A stretch of 42,734 nucleotides of DNA from an uncultured Meiothermus sp. (GTDB taxonomy: Bacteria > Deinococcota > Deinococci > Deinococcales > Thermaceae): contig NZ_CALMCQ010000124.1 in NCBI RefSeq assembly GCF_937863175.1, positions 1-42,734 on the forward strand. Reading direction: 5' to 3'. Position numbers and translations under genes: made by a program. Each line of letters starts with the position of its first letter. The first letter of the stretch is position 1. Below are positions 1 to 7,277 of this stretch, piece by piece. The notes beneath the pieces were generated by a model. That model did no database searches. It was not told where the DNA came from and saw nothing but the letters and a program-made list of their open reading frames with translations.

Positions 1-91
1 GAGGAGACCGGCCAAGCTGGGTCTGAGCAGCCGGGTATCGGGTTGGGGTGAAGGCAAGTTTGGTGGCTACAGGCGGCCACCGCAGAAGCGA

Positions 92-97
92 TACAAT
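92..97 (+). promoter_or_regulatory. -10 box of a leaderless-type promoter
   Basis: TACAAT ends 6 nt before the GTG at 104, so transcription would begin at or next to the start codon. No clear -35 is visible and there is no Shine-Dalgarno. Leaderless genes with this geometry are common in Deinococcota. The same spacing recurs elsewhere in the window. Confidence 0.5.
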
Positions 98-103
98 AGC
101 CCG

Positions 104-1000
104 GTGATCCACACCATTGACCTCCATGATCGCGCCCCCAGGGTCATTGCTTCGTTCGTGCTGGAGACTGCTCGGGGGCCAGTGCTGTTCGAAACCGGCC
201 CCGAGTCGCGCTTCTCGGCGCTGCTGGATGGCCTCAATGCGCTGGGCTACGCCGCCTCCGAGATCCAGCAGGTCTTCGTAACCCACATCCACCTCGACCA
301 CGCAGGCGCGGCCTGGCGTTTTGCCGAGCTGGGTTCCACCATCTACGTCCACCCCAGGGGAGCCCCGCACCTGGTAGACCCCGGCAAGCTCTGGGCCTCG
401 GCGGCCCGCATTTACGGCGACAAGATGGAAGAACTCTGGGGCCAGATGGGCTATGTGCCCGAGAACCAGATAGAAATCTTGCAGGATGGCGATACGGTTG
501 TGCTGGGGGGTGTGAGCATCCAGGCCATCGAGACCCCTGGCCATGCCTACCACCACCACGCTTATTTGATTGGCGACAGCCTGATTGGGGGCGATGTGAC
601 CGGGGTGAAAATTGGACACGGCCCGGTCTTGCCGCCCTGTCCGCCGCCGGAAATTCACCTCGAGGTCTGGCGAGAATCCCTGGCCCGGATTCGAACCTTG
701 AAGCCCAGCAGGATTTATCTGACCCATTTTGGCCAGACCCAGGAGGTAGGGCCACACCTGGATATGCTGGAAACCCGGCTCTTAGAGTGGGCCGGCTGGA
801 TCAAACAGCGGCTCAAAGCCGGACTAAGCCGCGAGCAGATGGTGCTCGAGTTCGAGGCCTATGTGGCCGCTGGCCTGCGGGCTGCCGGGCTTTCCGACGA
901 AGAGGTGCAGGAGTACGAGTTTGCCGATCCCTCCTGGATGAGTGTGGATGGGCTGGTGCGCTACTGGAACAAACACCACCCCGAAGAGGTGATGGCCTAG
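104..1000 (+). CDS. MBL-fold metallo-hydrolase
   Basis: This 298-aa cytoplasmic protein has the metallo-beta-lactamase signature HIHLDHAG at residues 61-68. It also has a second histidine in TPGH (H147), the bridging aspartate in GGDVTG (D164) and a late histidine in LTHFG (H208). Together these form a full binuclear metal site. The C-terminal third is helical and resembles the extension of glyoxalase-II-like and LACTB2-like hydrolases. The substrate cannot be told from sequence; a thioester or a phosphodiester is possible. The GTG start is chosen because the -10 box lies 6 nt before it and no ribosome-binding site precedes any alternative. The gene stands alone and ends next to an integron remnant. 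Confidence 0.88.
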   Translation: MIHTIDLHDRAPRVIASFVLETARGPVLFETGPESRFSALLDGLNALGYAASEIQQVFVTHIHLDHAGAAWRFAELGSTIYVHPRGAPHLVDPGKLWASAARIYGDKMEELWGQMGYVPENQIEILQDGDTVVLGGVSIQAIETPGHAYHHHAYLIGDSLIGGDVTGVKIGHGPVLPPCPPPEIHLEVWRESLARIRTLKPSRIYLTHFGQTQEVGPHLDMLETRLLEWAGWIKQRLKAGLSREQMVLEFEAYVAAGLRAAGLSDEEVQEYEFADPSWMSVDGLVRYWNKHHPEEVMA

Positions 1001-1044
1001 GGTAGCAGGACAACATCTGGCTCCCCTGGCGTGAGGTCGCTTTT

Positions 1045-1200
1045 TCAACCCCTCCACTCAGGCATCCAGCCAGGGTTGGCTAGAGGGGTGTAAATTAGGG
1101 TCATCTTCACGTCCTTGCAGCCAGGCAACCCTTGTACCGTGCGGATGTTGTTGCTGTCCTCCCGCAGGTGGATACCAAAGCTGTAGCACGGGGTCTGAAC
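1045..1200 (-). pseudogene. Decayed C-terminal fragment of an IntI-like tyrosine recombinase
   Basis: Read on the minus strand, about 51 codons before a TGA resemble the end of integron integrases. The segment IRTVQ-GLPG-CKDVK-TLIYT matches the family pattern DIRTVQELLGHKDV-TTMIYTH, and YSFGIHL matches HSFATHL. The nucleophile tyrosine in IYT remains. The LGH histidine has become Cys and most of the protein is absent, so it cannot function. Its orientation is that of a true integron: the integrase reads away from the cassette genes that start at 1247. A XerC/D-like or phage integrase fragment is the alternative. The KDV stretch and the flanking cassettes favour IntI. Confidence 0.6.
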
Positions 1201-1246
1201 GCTACCCCGCCTGCGAAGCCCCGCGTTATGCTTAAAGGAGCACATA

Positions 1247-1594
1247 ATGACCAAGTTCAATCCTGAACACAAAGCTGTTCTCGATGACCTGTTGCTGGGC
1301 CACCCTCATATAAGGCCTGGCAAGATGTTTGGCTATCCGGCTTATTACGTTGGCAGGAAGCTCTGTATCTGTCTGTATGAGCAAGGTGTTGGGGTCAAGT
1401 TGCCTGAGCAAGAAGCCGCAAAGCTGTTGGAGAAGGACGGGAATACCGTTCCGTTCCGTCCCCGAGGGAAACCGAAGATGCGGGAATGGGTTCAAATCAA
1501 TCTGGGCCGCTCGGAGGACTACCGACAGTACGAATCTGTGTTTGACAAGTCCATTCGCCACCTGCTGGCGCAGCCAGAGAAGGTAGAATCATGA
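1247..1594 (+). CDS. TfoX N-terminal-domain-like protein
   Basis: This 115-aa protein resembles the TfoX/Sxy N-terminal domain. It carries a KMFGYPAYY motif near residue 28, a LCICLYEQGVGVKLP strand pair, and a PFRPRGKPKMREWVQI segment that matches the family's PF-x-GKP-M-Y region. The family includes competence regulators and many small stand-alone proteins of unknown role. An AAAGGAG ribosome-binding site lies 6-7 nt before the ATG. The gene overlaps the next one by 4 nt (ATGA), so the two are translationally coupled. It is probably the first gene of an integron cassette that begins near GTTATGC at 1225. GC and CTCGAG content are lower than in the neighbouring core genes, which suggests transfer. 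Confidence 0.72.
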   Translation: MTKFNPEHKAVLDDLLLGHPHIRPGKMFGYPAYYVGRKLCICLYEQGVGVKLPEQEAAKLLEKDGNTVPFRPRGKPKMREWVQINLGRSEDYRQYESVFDKSIRHLLAQPEKVES

Positions 1595-2475
1595 GCAAAC
1601 TGCATATACTGCCTTGCCTCGATTCCGAGCAGATGGCCGCCTCCCGACGGCAGGAGTTAAACATCCCTAGAGATGTTGCTGCTGCACTCGGTCGGTCTGC
1701 GGTGGAAGCTGCCCACGCAGGTCGCTATATTACCAAGGCCGGTCAGGAAGTCGTTTGGCGTGATGCTGTACAAGCTGCGTGTGCCGCCAAGCTGAGCATT
1801 CGCCCAGACGCTACGCTGTCAAGTAACCAGCGAATCGCGTTTGCAGAAACACGGGTTCAGGTCACCAATGAGACAACGCTCGGTGCGTCACAACGCCTCG
1901 TTGAGTGCGGATTGCGACCTCTGGCCCTGAATTTCGCCAACGGTATCCACCCCGGCGGAGGCTTCCTTAGCGGGGCCAGAGCACAGGAAGAGGTGCTTTG
2001 TCGATCCAGCGCTCTATATCAGACACTCGTCAACGATCCGATGTATGAGGAGCACCGAAAGCGCCACCTACCGGACTCTACGGATTGGGCCATCTATTCA
2101 CCTGACGTTCCCGTCTTTCGCAGGGATGATGGAACGGAGTTGCCACAGCCTTGGATCCTGAGCTTCATTACATGTGCCGCTCCATATGCGCCTGTCATTG
2201 GTCAACCGCAAGCTGGAGACCTCTTGCAGAAACGGATGCATCGGGTGCTCGCTATCGCACGATCATACGGACATGCCGCGCTCATTCTCGGCGCATGGGG
2301 CTGTGGGGCTTTCGTGAATGATCCGCACCGCACTGCTATGGATTTTCGGCAGGCGTTGGAAAACGACTTTAGCGGAGCGTTCTCCGACATCGTCTTTGCC
2401 ATCACAGATTGGTCGCCCGAGAGGAAATTTCTTGGGCCTTTCCGGGATGTTTTTGCTGCACATGCCAATGTATAA
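1591..2475 (+). CDS. Microbial-type poly(ADP-ribose) glycohydrolase (TIGR02452 family)
   Basis: The 294-aa protein carries the bacterial PARG signature. NFANGIHPGGGFLSGARAQEE contains the GGG loop at residues 122-124 and the catalytic QEE at 132-134. A conserved ILGAWGCGAF-ND segment follows near residue 228. Members of this family cleave ribose-ribose bonds in poly(ADP-ribose) with a macro-domain-like fold. Length is normal and the key residues are present, so it is probably active. It overlaps the TfoX-like gene by 4 nt. Its cellular target here is unknown: self ADP-ribosylation, toxin reversal and phage defence are all possible. An attC-like site follows it. Confidence 0.88.
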   Translation: MSKLHILPCLDSEQMAASRRQELNIPRDVAAALGRSAVEAAHAGRYITKAGQEVVWRDAVQAACAAKLSIRPDATLSSNQRIAFAETRVQVTNETTLGASQRLVECGLRPLALNFANGIHPGGGFLSGARAQEEVLCRSSALYQTLVNDPMYEEHRKRHLPDSTDWAIYSPDVPVFRRDDGTELPQPWILSFITCAAPYAPVIGQPQAGDLLQKRMHRVLAIARSYGHAALILGAWGCGAFVNDPHRTAMDFRQALENDFSGAFSDIVFAITDWSPERKFLGPFRDVFAAHANV

Positions 2476-2496
2476 GCTCTGTAAGGGGAGAAGCCG

Positions 2497-2557
2497 ACCG
2501 AACAAGGGCCTGGAGTCGACTGCGGTTACGCTACGCAGCTCATACCTGGTGTTAGTC
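2497..2557 (+). repeat. Weak attC-like integron recombination site
   Basis: The site begins with ACCGAACAA (R''-like) and ends with GTTAGTC (R'-like, consensus GTTRRRY with one mismatch). Its middle has CTGCG and CGCAG arms around a 9-nt loop. Length is 61 bp, almost the same as the better site at 3386. The outer stem is imperfect, so alone it would not be convincing. Its position exactly between two cassette-type genes supports it. Confidence 0.42.
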
Positions 2558-2596
2558 GCACTCGTTCATGGCTAACAATACTGGTAGGTTGAAGTC

Positions 2597-3367
2597 GTGG
2601 AAGAAACTATACGCTTTCATCTAAATAAGATAGAAGCCAGCGAAAACATCCGAATTGTGTATGCTTGTGAGTCAGGTAGCCGGGCCTGGGGCTTTCCCTC
2701 CGCCGACAGCGATTACGACGTGCGCTTCCTGTATGTTCGGCCAGTCGCCTGGTATTTATCCATTGACGATAAGCGAGACGTTATTGAGCGCCCCATCTAT
2801 GAAGGATTAGATATCAATGGCTGGGATTTGAAAAAAGCCTTGCAACTTTTCCGCAAGTCCAACCCACCGCTGTTGGAGTGGCTTGGCTCACCGATCGTCT
2901 ACCTCGAAAAGTATTCGGTAGCCGGGAGAATGCGTCAGCTTGCCACAGTACATTACTCACCGACCGCCTGTCTATATCACTATTTGCACATGGCACGCGG
3001 CAACTTCCGAGACTATCTGAAAGGCGACGAGGTTTGGGTCAAGAAATACTTCTACGTCTTGCGCCCTATTTTAGCGATGAACTGGATTGAAAAAGGATGG
3101 GGCGTTGTCCCGACCAACTTCAATGTTCTGGTCAACCAACTCGTTACCGAGCCGAAACTGAGGTCAGAAATTGACCGCTTACTGGCGGCTAAACGCGCCG
3201 GGGCAGAGTTAGACCAAGGGCCAAGAATTGCGCCGATCAGTGAGTTTATCGAAAGTGAACTGGAACGCTGGGAGCGACATGAGATTGCTGATTACAAAGT
3301 CACGTTGTCCGGCGACAAACTCGATGAGCTTTTCAGGGAAAGCCTGACGGAAGTCTGGCAGACGTAA
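2597..3367 (+). CDS. YcgL-type predicted nucleotidyltransferase (COG3541)
   Basis: This 256-aa protein belongs to the DNA-polymerase-beta-like nucleotidyltransferase superfamily. ESGSRAWGFPSADSDYDVRF at residues 25-44 contains the GS motif and the metal-binding aspartates D39 and D41. The following GLDINGWDLKKAL and SNPPLLEWLGSPIVY segments are typical of the YcgL family. The substrate is not known; related proteins occur in phages and in RNA-repair or defence contexts. The GTG start is set by the N-terminal alignment, and no clear ribosome-binding site precedes it. The gene lies between the two attC-like sites, so it would be a single-gene cassette. Confidence 0.82.
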   Translation: MEETIRFHLNKIEASENIRIVYACESGSRAWGFPSADSDYDVRFLYVRPVAWYLSIDDKRDVIERPIYEGLDINGWDLKKALQLFRKSNPPLLEWLGSPIVYLEKYSVAGRMRQLATVHYSPTACLYHYLHMARGNFRDYLKGDEVWVKKYFYVLRPILAMNWIEKGWGVVPTNFNVLVNQLVTEPKLRSEIDRLLAAKRAGAELDQGPRIAPISEFIESELERWERHEIADYKVTLSGDKLDELFRESLTEVWQT

Positions 3368-3385
3368 TATAGTATCTGGGCGTGC

Positions 3386-3445
3386 GCCCAACAATGGCAT
3401 GCAGGCGACGTTGCTCCGCAACGCGCCTGAACCTGACCGTTAGCC
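3386..3445 (+). repeat. attC-like integron recombination site
   Basis: The site runs from GCCCAACAA (a perfect RYYYAAC R'' core) to GTTAGCC (R', one mismatch to GTTRRRY). Between them, the arms CAGGCG/CGCCTG and CGTTGC/GCAACG pair perfectly around a TCC loop. One unpaired A lies between the two arm segments, matching the extrahelical bases that orient integrase on folded attC. Size (60 bp) and architecture are typical of attC. The next ATG comes only 4 nt after the site, as in real gene cassettes. Confidence 0.7.
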
Positions 3446-3449
3446 GACG

Positions 3450-3860
3450 ATGAACACCAGTGGACACTACTCTCTTATGGGTGAAGAGCCTCTTCTGGTT
3501 GGGCAGCGCTGCACGGGCTTCGTGCTCCAGCACTTCTACCAGGGCCAGCAGATCACGGATCAAGTCAATGTCGCCTACTTGCGCTTTGGCGAGCAGTGGT
3601 ATCGCTTGTACTTCGAATGCGCAACCATCTTTTGGCGCGCATCAGAGCCGCCGGAAGTAGCCGAAAACGCAGACCTCACCCATGGGCTACTGCTCAATGA
3701 TCTGTCTGGGATGGAGTCGGTGGTCGGCCAGACGGTTCAAGCAGTGGCTTACGAGGGATCCGAGTCCGGCGATGTTCGGGCCACCCTCACGTTTGCCAAT
3801 GGGAAGCGTCTCGAGTTTGAGCATAGCTGTGAGGCCGACTCCACCCGTCTAATCGGTTAG
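3450..3860 (+). CDS. Hypothetical cassette-borne protein
   Basis: I do not recognise this 136-aa protein. It has no signal peptide or membrane segment and reads as a beta-rich cytoplasmic domain with alternating aromatic and hydrophobic residues (VNVAYLRFGEQWYRLYFE). An acidic C-terminal half ends with the strand LTFANGKRLEFEH. The ATG follows the attC-like site by 4 nt and lacks a ribosome-binding site, as is frequent for integron cassette genes. Such cassette proteins often fall into small uncharacterised families, some of them toxin or immunity partners. No partner gene is apparent here. No convincing second attC is seen after the stop. Confidence 0.6.
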   Translation: MNTSGHYSLMGEEPLLVGQRCTGFVLQHFYQGQQITDQVNVAYLRFGEQWYRLYFECATIFWRASEPPEVAENADLTHGLLLNDLSGMESVVGQTVQAVAYEGSESGDVRATLTFANGKRLEFEHSCEADSTRLIG

Positions 3861-4480
3861 CCCCTCGGTCAAGGTGACGCCCTGCGTCGAACCCTGGGCT
3901 TCCCGTAGAGGGTGTGGAAGCGAACAGTCCGCTATACTATCAGGCCTTTCGCTTGAGCCAGGGGTCTGGCAACAAAGAAATCTGTATGCACTCAAGATTC
4001 CGAAACAAGCCTTCTCACAGCAAATTCCGTCATTCCTCAGGTCGAATCCGTGTCGAACACTACCGTCGTCCGAGCGCTGGATGACCTGGCCAAACCAGTC
4101 CACGGACTGGGGGCGTATATCCTGTCCGGGTTCATGGGGGAGCCCTTCAGGTGGTAAACCTGCCATCCGGCAAAGTGGGGGTCGGCGATTTTCCATGCAG
4201 TGCGTTGCTCGTCTGACGTGAGGACAAAGGCCCCTTTTCAGGTTCCAACCAGCAATCGAATGTTTCCCATAAATCTACCTTCTTGTACATCACGCTTAAG
4301 TTAAGCTTTACATCATTCGGGCAGTTTTCAACTTGATTGCATCTCTGGTTACTTTGAAAACCGCCTCTTTACTCCTATGGGTTCCCTAAGTGGGTGCATC
4401 TTCTACGCCAGCCGCCCTAAAATGACGCAGACCAAAGCTGGATTGCTTCGCATGCAGGGGTCGCTTGCAATACCAGAAGT
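3861..4480 (+). other. Gene-poor stretch after the cassette genes
   Basis: No credible gene is seen in these 620 bases. Both strands have open frames of about 115 codons at 3850-4220, but they show no recognisable motif and oppose each other. A short plus-strand frame at about 4115-4216 reads GVYPV then [13 protein letters not shown], faintly like a DUF4241-type protein, but it has no start or body. The segment 4250-4380 is AT-richer. The dispersed 12-mer CTGGATTGCTTC lies at 4438-4449. Confidence 0.5.
4438..4449 (+). repeat. Dispersed repeat 12-mer (copy 1)
   Basis: CTGGATTGCTTC occurs here and again at 19373-19384, both in intergenic DNA with TGACG nearby. It resembles the core of the REP-like elements with GAAGCAATCC cores found in many bacteria. 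Here it sits just past the 3' end of trmI. Confidence 0.4.
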
Positions 4481-5248
4481 CTAAATCATGCGCCGCAACT
4501 GCACCAGAAAAGCCGTATGCCCCACCTGCTGAAACCTGGGGTGGGCGACAGGGGGGCGGATCTCCCACTCGCGGTGCAGCACTTCCAGGGTGCGCTCGAG
4601 CAGGTACGGCAGGTTCTGGGTTTTGATGTACTCGAGAAGCGTGATCACCTGGGTGATATTGGGCAGATAGCAGACCAGAAAACGATCCGGTTTGAGCGCT
4701 GGGGTACTGGCGCGCAGCACCGTCCAGGGCTCCATCATGTCCAGCGCGACGCCATCAAAGGTGTTGGGTTCCAGTTCGGCCTGGGCCAGATCGGCTTCCA
4801 CCCAGATTAGGTTGCCCCAGTCTTCAAATTCGCTCACGTTTCGTCTGGCCCGTTCCTGGTGTCTGGTGCGGGCTTCGTAGCTCCAGACCTGGCCCGCTGG
4901 CCCCACCGCCCTGGCCAGATACATCGTCAGGCCGCCCGAACCCGAACCCGCTTCCAGCACCGTCATGCCCGGAGCCAGGTCGAGCAGAAAGCAGAGGGTG
5001 GCGGCATCCTTGGGATAGGTGGGGGTGGCCTCGCGGGGCATGTTTAGCAGATAGTCTTCCAGGGTGGGGCGGTGGATGGTAAACGACTCCCCCTGCGGGG
5101 TGGCGATCTGCTTTCCAGCGCCGGCCTGCACAATGGCCTGGTGGCGTATCGAGCCCCGGTGATAGTTAAAGCTGCCTCCTTCTTGCAACCGGAAGAGATA
5201 GGTGCGGCCCCGCCGGTCCTGCAGCAAGGCCCAGTCGCCGTAGGTCAT
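4481..5248 (-). CDS. trmI: tRNA (adenine-58-N1)-methyltransferase TrmI
   Basis: The 255-aa product is TrmI, which methylates N1 of A58 in the tRNA T-loop using SAM. In Thermus it works as a homotetramer and is needed for growth at high temperature. The N-terminal small domain is followed by TPTYPKDAA (residues 75-83), the SAM-binding loop VLEAGSGSGGLT (97-108), DGVALDMMEPW, and YLPNITQV. The C-terminal HPRFQQVGHTAFLVQLRR segment is nearly the same as in Thermus TrmI. An in-frame upstream ATG at 5338 would add 30 residues that do not resemble the family. The ATG at 5248 gives the family length and lies 7 nt after a -10 box, so it is preferred. Confidence 0.93.
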   Translation of the reverse strand: MTYGDWALLQDRRGRTYLFRLQEGGSFNYHRGSIRHQAIVQAGAGKQIATPQGESFTIHRPTLEDYLLNMPREATPTYPKDAATLCFLLDLAPGMTVLEAGSGSGGLTMYLARAVGPAGQVWSYEARTRHQERARRNVSEFEDWGNLIWVEADLAQAELEPNTFDGVALDMMEPWTVLRASTPALKPDRFLVCYLPNITQVITLLEYIKTQNLPYLLERTLEVLHREWEIRPPVAHPRFQQVGHTAFLVQLRRMI

Positions 5249-5255
5249 AAGACTT

Positions 5256-5286
5256 AGCCTAGCGGGTTTGCCGGTGGGTTTGTCAA
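5256..5286 (-). promoter_or_regulatory. Promoter of trmI (leaderless type)
   Basis: On the minus strand, TTGACA (5281-5286) is followed after 19 bp by TAGGCT (5256-5261). The -10 ends 7 nt before the ATG. The -35 is perfect, but the spacer is longer than ideal and the -10 is weak. Confidence 0.45.
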
Positions 5287-5343
5287 ACCCAGTGCGGGGT
5301 AGCCAAGACCCTAGACTGCTGTTTGTCCCAGCACCCATCCCGA

Positions 5344-5361
5344 ATCCCCCAAATGGGGGGT
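5344..5361 (+). promoter_or_regulatory. Shared pilin-upstream hairpin, copy 1
   Basis: CCCCC-AAAT-GGGGG with outer A-T and T-G pairs gives a possible 7-bp stem and an AAAT loop. Nearly the same element precedes pilin sets 2 and 3. It could be a DNA operator or an RNA structure in the leader. There is no T-tract after it, so it is not an ordinary terminator. Confidence 0.5.
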
Positions 5362-5628
5362 GAGTTTGTTAATTTCTCGAGGACACCCCTTCAAAAATGT
5401 CGAGCCTCCATTGCAATAACCGGCATTAATCTAAGCGTTACTCAGCGCTTCTTTTAAAGTGAATTATCAGGTCAGAGTTCACCAGAGACCTTCCGGACCC
5501 CTTCTAAGATGCACTCTGGGAGCAAGCGCTGGACGGTAGCAGGAAATCTTCCTGGGTTCACGCCGGTTTCTCCTCGAGCAGTACTCCGCAATTGTTTACA
5601 TCCACTGCGGCGATGTTGAGGGGGTCTT

Positions 5629-6135
5629 GTGAAACAAGCTAGTGGCCTGAGCGTGATTGAACTGATCGTGGTGACCACGATTCTGGGCATCCTGATTGCC
5701 CTGGGCGGAGGCTGGTTTAGCTCGGATCGCATGCGGGTCAACCAGGCGGCCCAGATCCTGAGCGCCGATGTGACCCGGGCCCGTCTTGAATCCTTGCGGC
5801 GCAATGTGCCGGTCGGGATTCGCTTTAGCTTTGCCAGCGGAACCAACCGCTACGAAATTGTGGCCGATACCGATCAGGATGGTCTCGATAACGAAGACCT
5901 GGTGATCAGCCGCACCCAGTTTGGGGCGGGGGAGTGGGGCCGGGTGCTGGGTGGCTTGCGGCAGTGCACGGCTGCCGATGCAGCTGCCTCTACCAGTGCC
6001 GAGGTGGTCTTCGACGCCCGGGGGGTCTATCAGCTCGCCACCAGCCGCAGCGTGCAGCTTTCCATTGGCTCTTATAGCCGCTTCATCAACATCAACCAAC
6101 AAGGTAGGGCGCAGATCAGGACGGCCTGTCCATAG
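5629..6135 (+). CDS. GspH/FimT-type minor prepilin (pilin set 1, PilA1-like)
   Basis: The product is 168 aa with a short leader ending in Gly6, then LSVIELIVVTTILGILIAL. This is a class III prepilin signal with Glu at +5 for cleavage and methylation by PilD and for assembly into a type IV pilus. Basic residues and a GspH-like beta domain follow. DTDQDG at residues 80-85 resembles a calcium-binding loop. The GTG start has GAGGGGG just before it. It opens a four-gene operon whose order matches the Thermus pilA1-pilA2-pilA3-comZ competence cluster, so a role in the tip of a DNA-uptake or adhesive pilus is likely. Confidence 0.82.
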   Translation: MKQASGLSVIELIVVTTILGILIALGGGWFSSDRMRVNQAAQILSADVTRARLESLRRNVPVGIRFSFASGTNRYEIVADTDQDGLDNEDLVISRTQFGAGEWGRVLGGLRQCTAADAAASTSAEVVFDARGVYQLATSRSVQLSIGSYSRFININQQGRAQIRTACP

Positions 6136-6143
6136 GAGCGTAT

Positions 6144-6590
6144 ATGCAGAATCGAGGAATCACGCTGGTCGAGTTGCTGATTGCCCTGGCGGTGATGGGA
6201 GTGGCCTTTGGGGTGCTGGTCTATGCCCAGGTTACCAACTACCAGGCTACCGCCAGGGCCGGGGTGGTCAGCCAGGTCAAAGATACGGCCACGCAAATTC
6301 TGGAGAACCAGGTGGGGGTGGTACTGGCGAACTTCACCCGCTATTACAACGGCTGCCCCAATGGCAACGAAAGCGGGAGTAATTTTGTTTGCTCGGGCAC
6401 CGGGTTCATCATCAATAGCGGCATCAATGAAGGACTGGAGGGAGAGGGGCAGGTTCTGATCCAGTCTTCGGCGGCCAGCCAGGGCATCAGCATCGCCCTG
6501 GCTACCCGGGTCTCGTGCTACGACAGTTTTGCTTCGCGTACTGCGGCCATCGGTTCAGGCAGCCTCGAGCCCTGCCCCCGGGTTAACTAG
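6144..6590 (+). CDS. Minor prepilin, PilV/GspI-like (pilin set 1, PilA2-like)
   Basis: The protein has 148 aa. The leader MQNRG is cut before ITLVELLIALAVMGVAFGV, which has the Glu5 of exported pilins. The remainder is a small extracellular domain with cysteines (GCPNGN, FVCSG, SCYDS) that may form disulfides. It begins 8 nt after the previous gene with a GGAG site and is followed by the next prepilin after 9 nt, so the genes form one operon. By analogy to the minor-pilin priming complex it would pair with the PilW- and PilX-type subunits at the pilus tip. Confidence 0.78.
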   Translation: MQNRGITLVELLIALAVMGVAFGVLVYAQVTNYQATARAGVVSQVKDTATQILENQVGVVLANFTRYYNGCPNGNESGSNFVCSGTGFIINSGINEGLEGEGQVLIQSSAASQGISIALATRVSCYDSFASRTAAIGSGSLEPCPRVN

Positions 6591-6599
6591 GAGCCTGCC

Positions 6600-7277
6600 A
6601 TGAGAACCAAAGGTTTAACGATCCTCGAGCTGATGGTGGCGCTGGCGATTTTTGGCATCGTGCTGGCCATCGCTACCCGTTTCTTTGCCAGCCAGTCGCA
6701 GGACACCCGCATCGTGCAGGAGCGTAACGAAGTACAGGATCGGGCGCGCCTGGTGTTGCAGATGGTCAGCCAGGACTTGATTCTGGCGGGCTCGAGCCGC
6801 TTCATCCGCAACAACGAAGTGCGTTTCGATGCCGCCAACTGGGTTTCCTGTGCGCCTGGAACCCCCTGCCTGACCGGTACCGACCACACCGATCACGATA
6901 CCTTCGTGACCCGCTACCACACCAGCCTCTACCCGAGCGGCCAGGAGTGCCGCTCCATTGGCTACCGCTTCAACGCCACCACCCTAATGCGGGCCGACGT
7001 ACCTTGCAGCCAGGCCCCTACCGGGGCTATCGCCGCTGGCAGCTACCTCGAGTTCGCCACCCAGATCACCCAGCTTAATATTCGCTATGTCTGCGGCGAC
7101 TCCGCTGCTACCGAAGTAGGGCTGCCCAGCGGTTGCATTGCCGTAGCCAACCCCACCGAACGCTTCGTGCGGGCTGCCCTGGTCACGGTCACGGCGGCCT
7201 CACCGCAGGGAGGCTACACCTACACCATCGCCCAGCGGGTGCCAATCCGCAACCTGAAAACCGACGAGGTGCTGTGA
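6600..7277 (+). CDS. PilW-like minor prepilin (pilin set 1, PilA3-like)
   Basis: The protein has 225 aa. The leader MRTKG is followed by LTILELMVALAIFGIVLAIA with Glu5. The next helix contains ERNEVQDRARLVLQMVSQDLILAGSS, the pattern of PilW/GspJ proteins, where a long helix leads to a beta-rich head. Cysteine pairs in the head may be disulfide-bonded. The TGA overlaps the following ATG (TGATG), so the large PilX/ComZ-like subunit is coupled to it. Confidence 0.78.
   Translation: MRTKGLTILELMVALAIFGIVLAIATRFFASQSQDTRIVQERNEVQDRARLVLQMVSQDLILAGSSRFIRNNEVRFDAANWVSCAPGTPCLTGTDHTDHDTFVTRYHTSLYPSGQECRSIGYRFNATTLMRADVPCSQAPTGAIAAGSYLEFATQITQLNIRYVCGDSAATEVGLPSGCIAVANPTERFVRAALVTVTAASPQGGYTYTIAQRVPIRNLKTDEVL

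Larger units (their letters stand above)
5249..5628 (+). other. 380-bp region between divergent trmI and pilin set 1
   Basis: No gene is seen. The left edge holds the trmI promoter. The shared CCCCC-AAAT-GGGGG hairpin lies at 5346-5359, some 275 bp before the first pilin gene. In the other two pilin sets the same element lies about 70 bp before the first gene. The extra distance contains no open frame with a prepilin leader. I see no sure promoter for pilin set 1. Confidence 0.5.

Noticed and set aside
1190-1231. A further attC or attI site before the TfoX-like gene
   Set aside because: GTTATGC at 1225 fits a recombination junction and CGGGGT/ACCCCG forms a hairpin, but no matching R'' core lies at the right distance. 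I keep it only as a likely cassette boundary.
4100-4220. A possible fragment of a DUF4241-like protein
   Set aside because: Only GVYPV and [13 protein letters not shown] look suggestive over some 30 codons. There is no start, no body and no neighbour to support it.
5421-5628. An extra small pilin gene between hairpin copy 1 and pilin set 1
   Set aside because: No frame there has a prepilin leader or hydrophobic helix, so the greater distance of copy 1 is unexplained.
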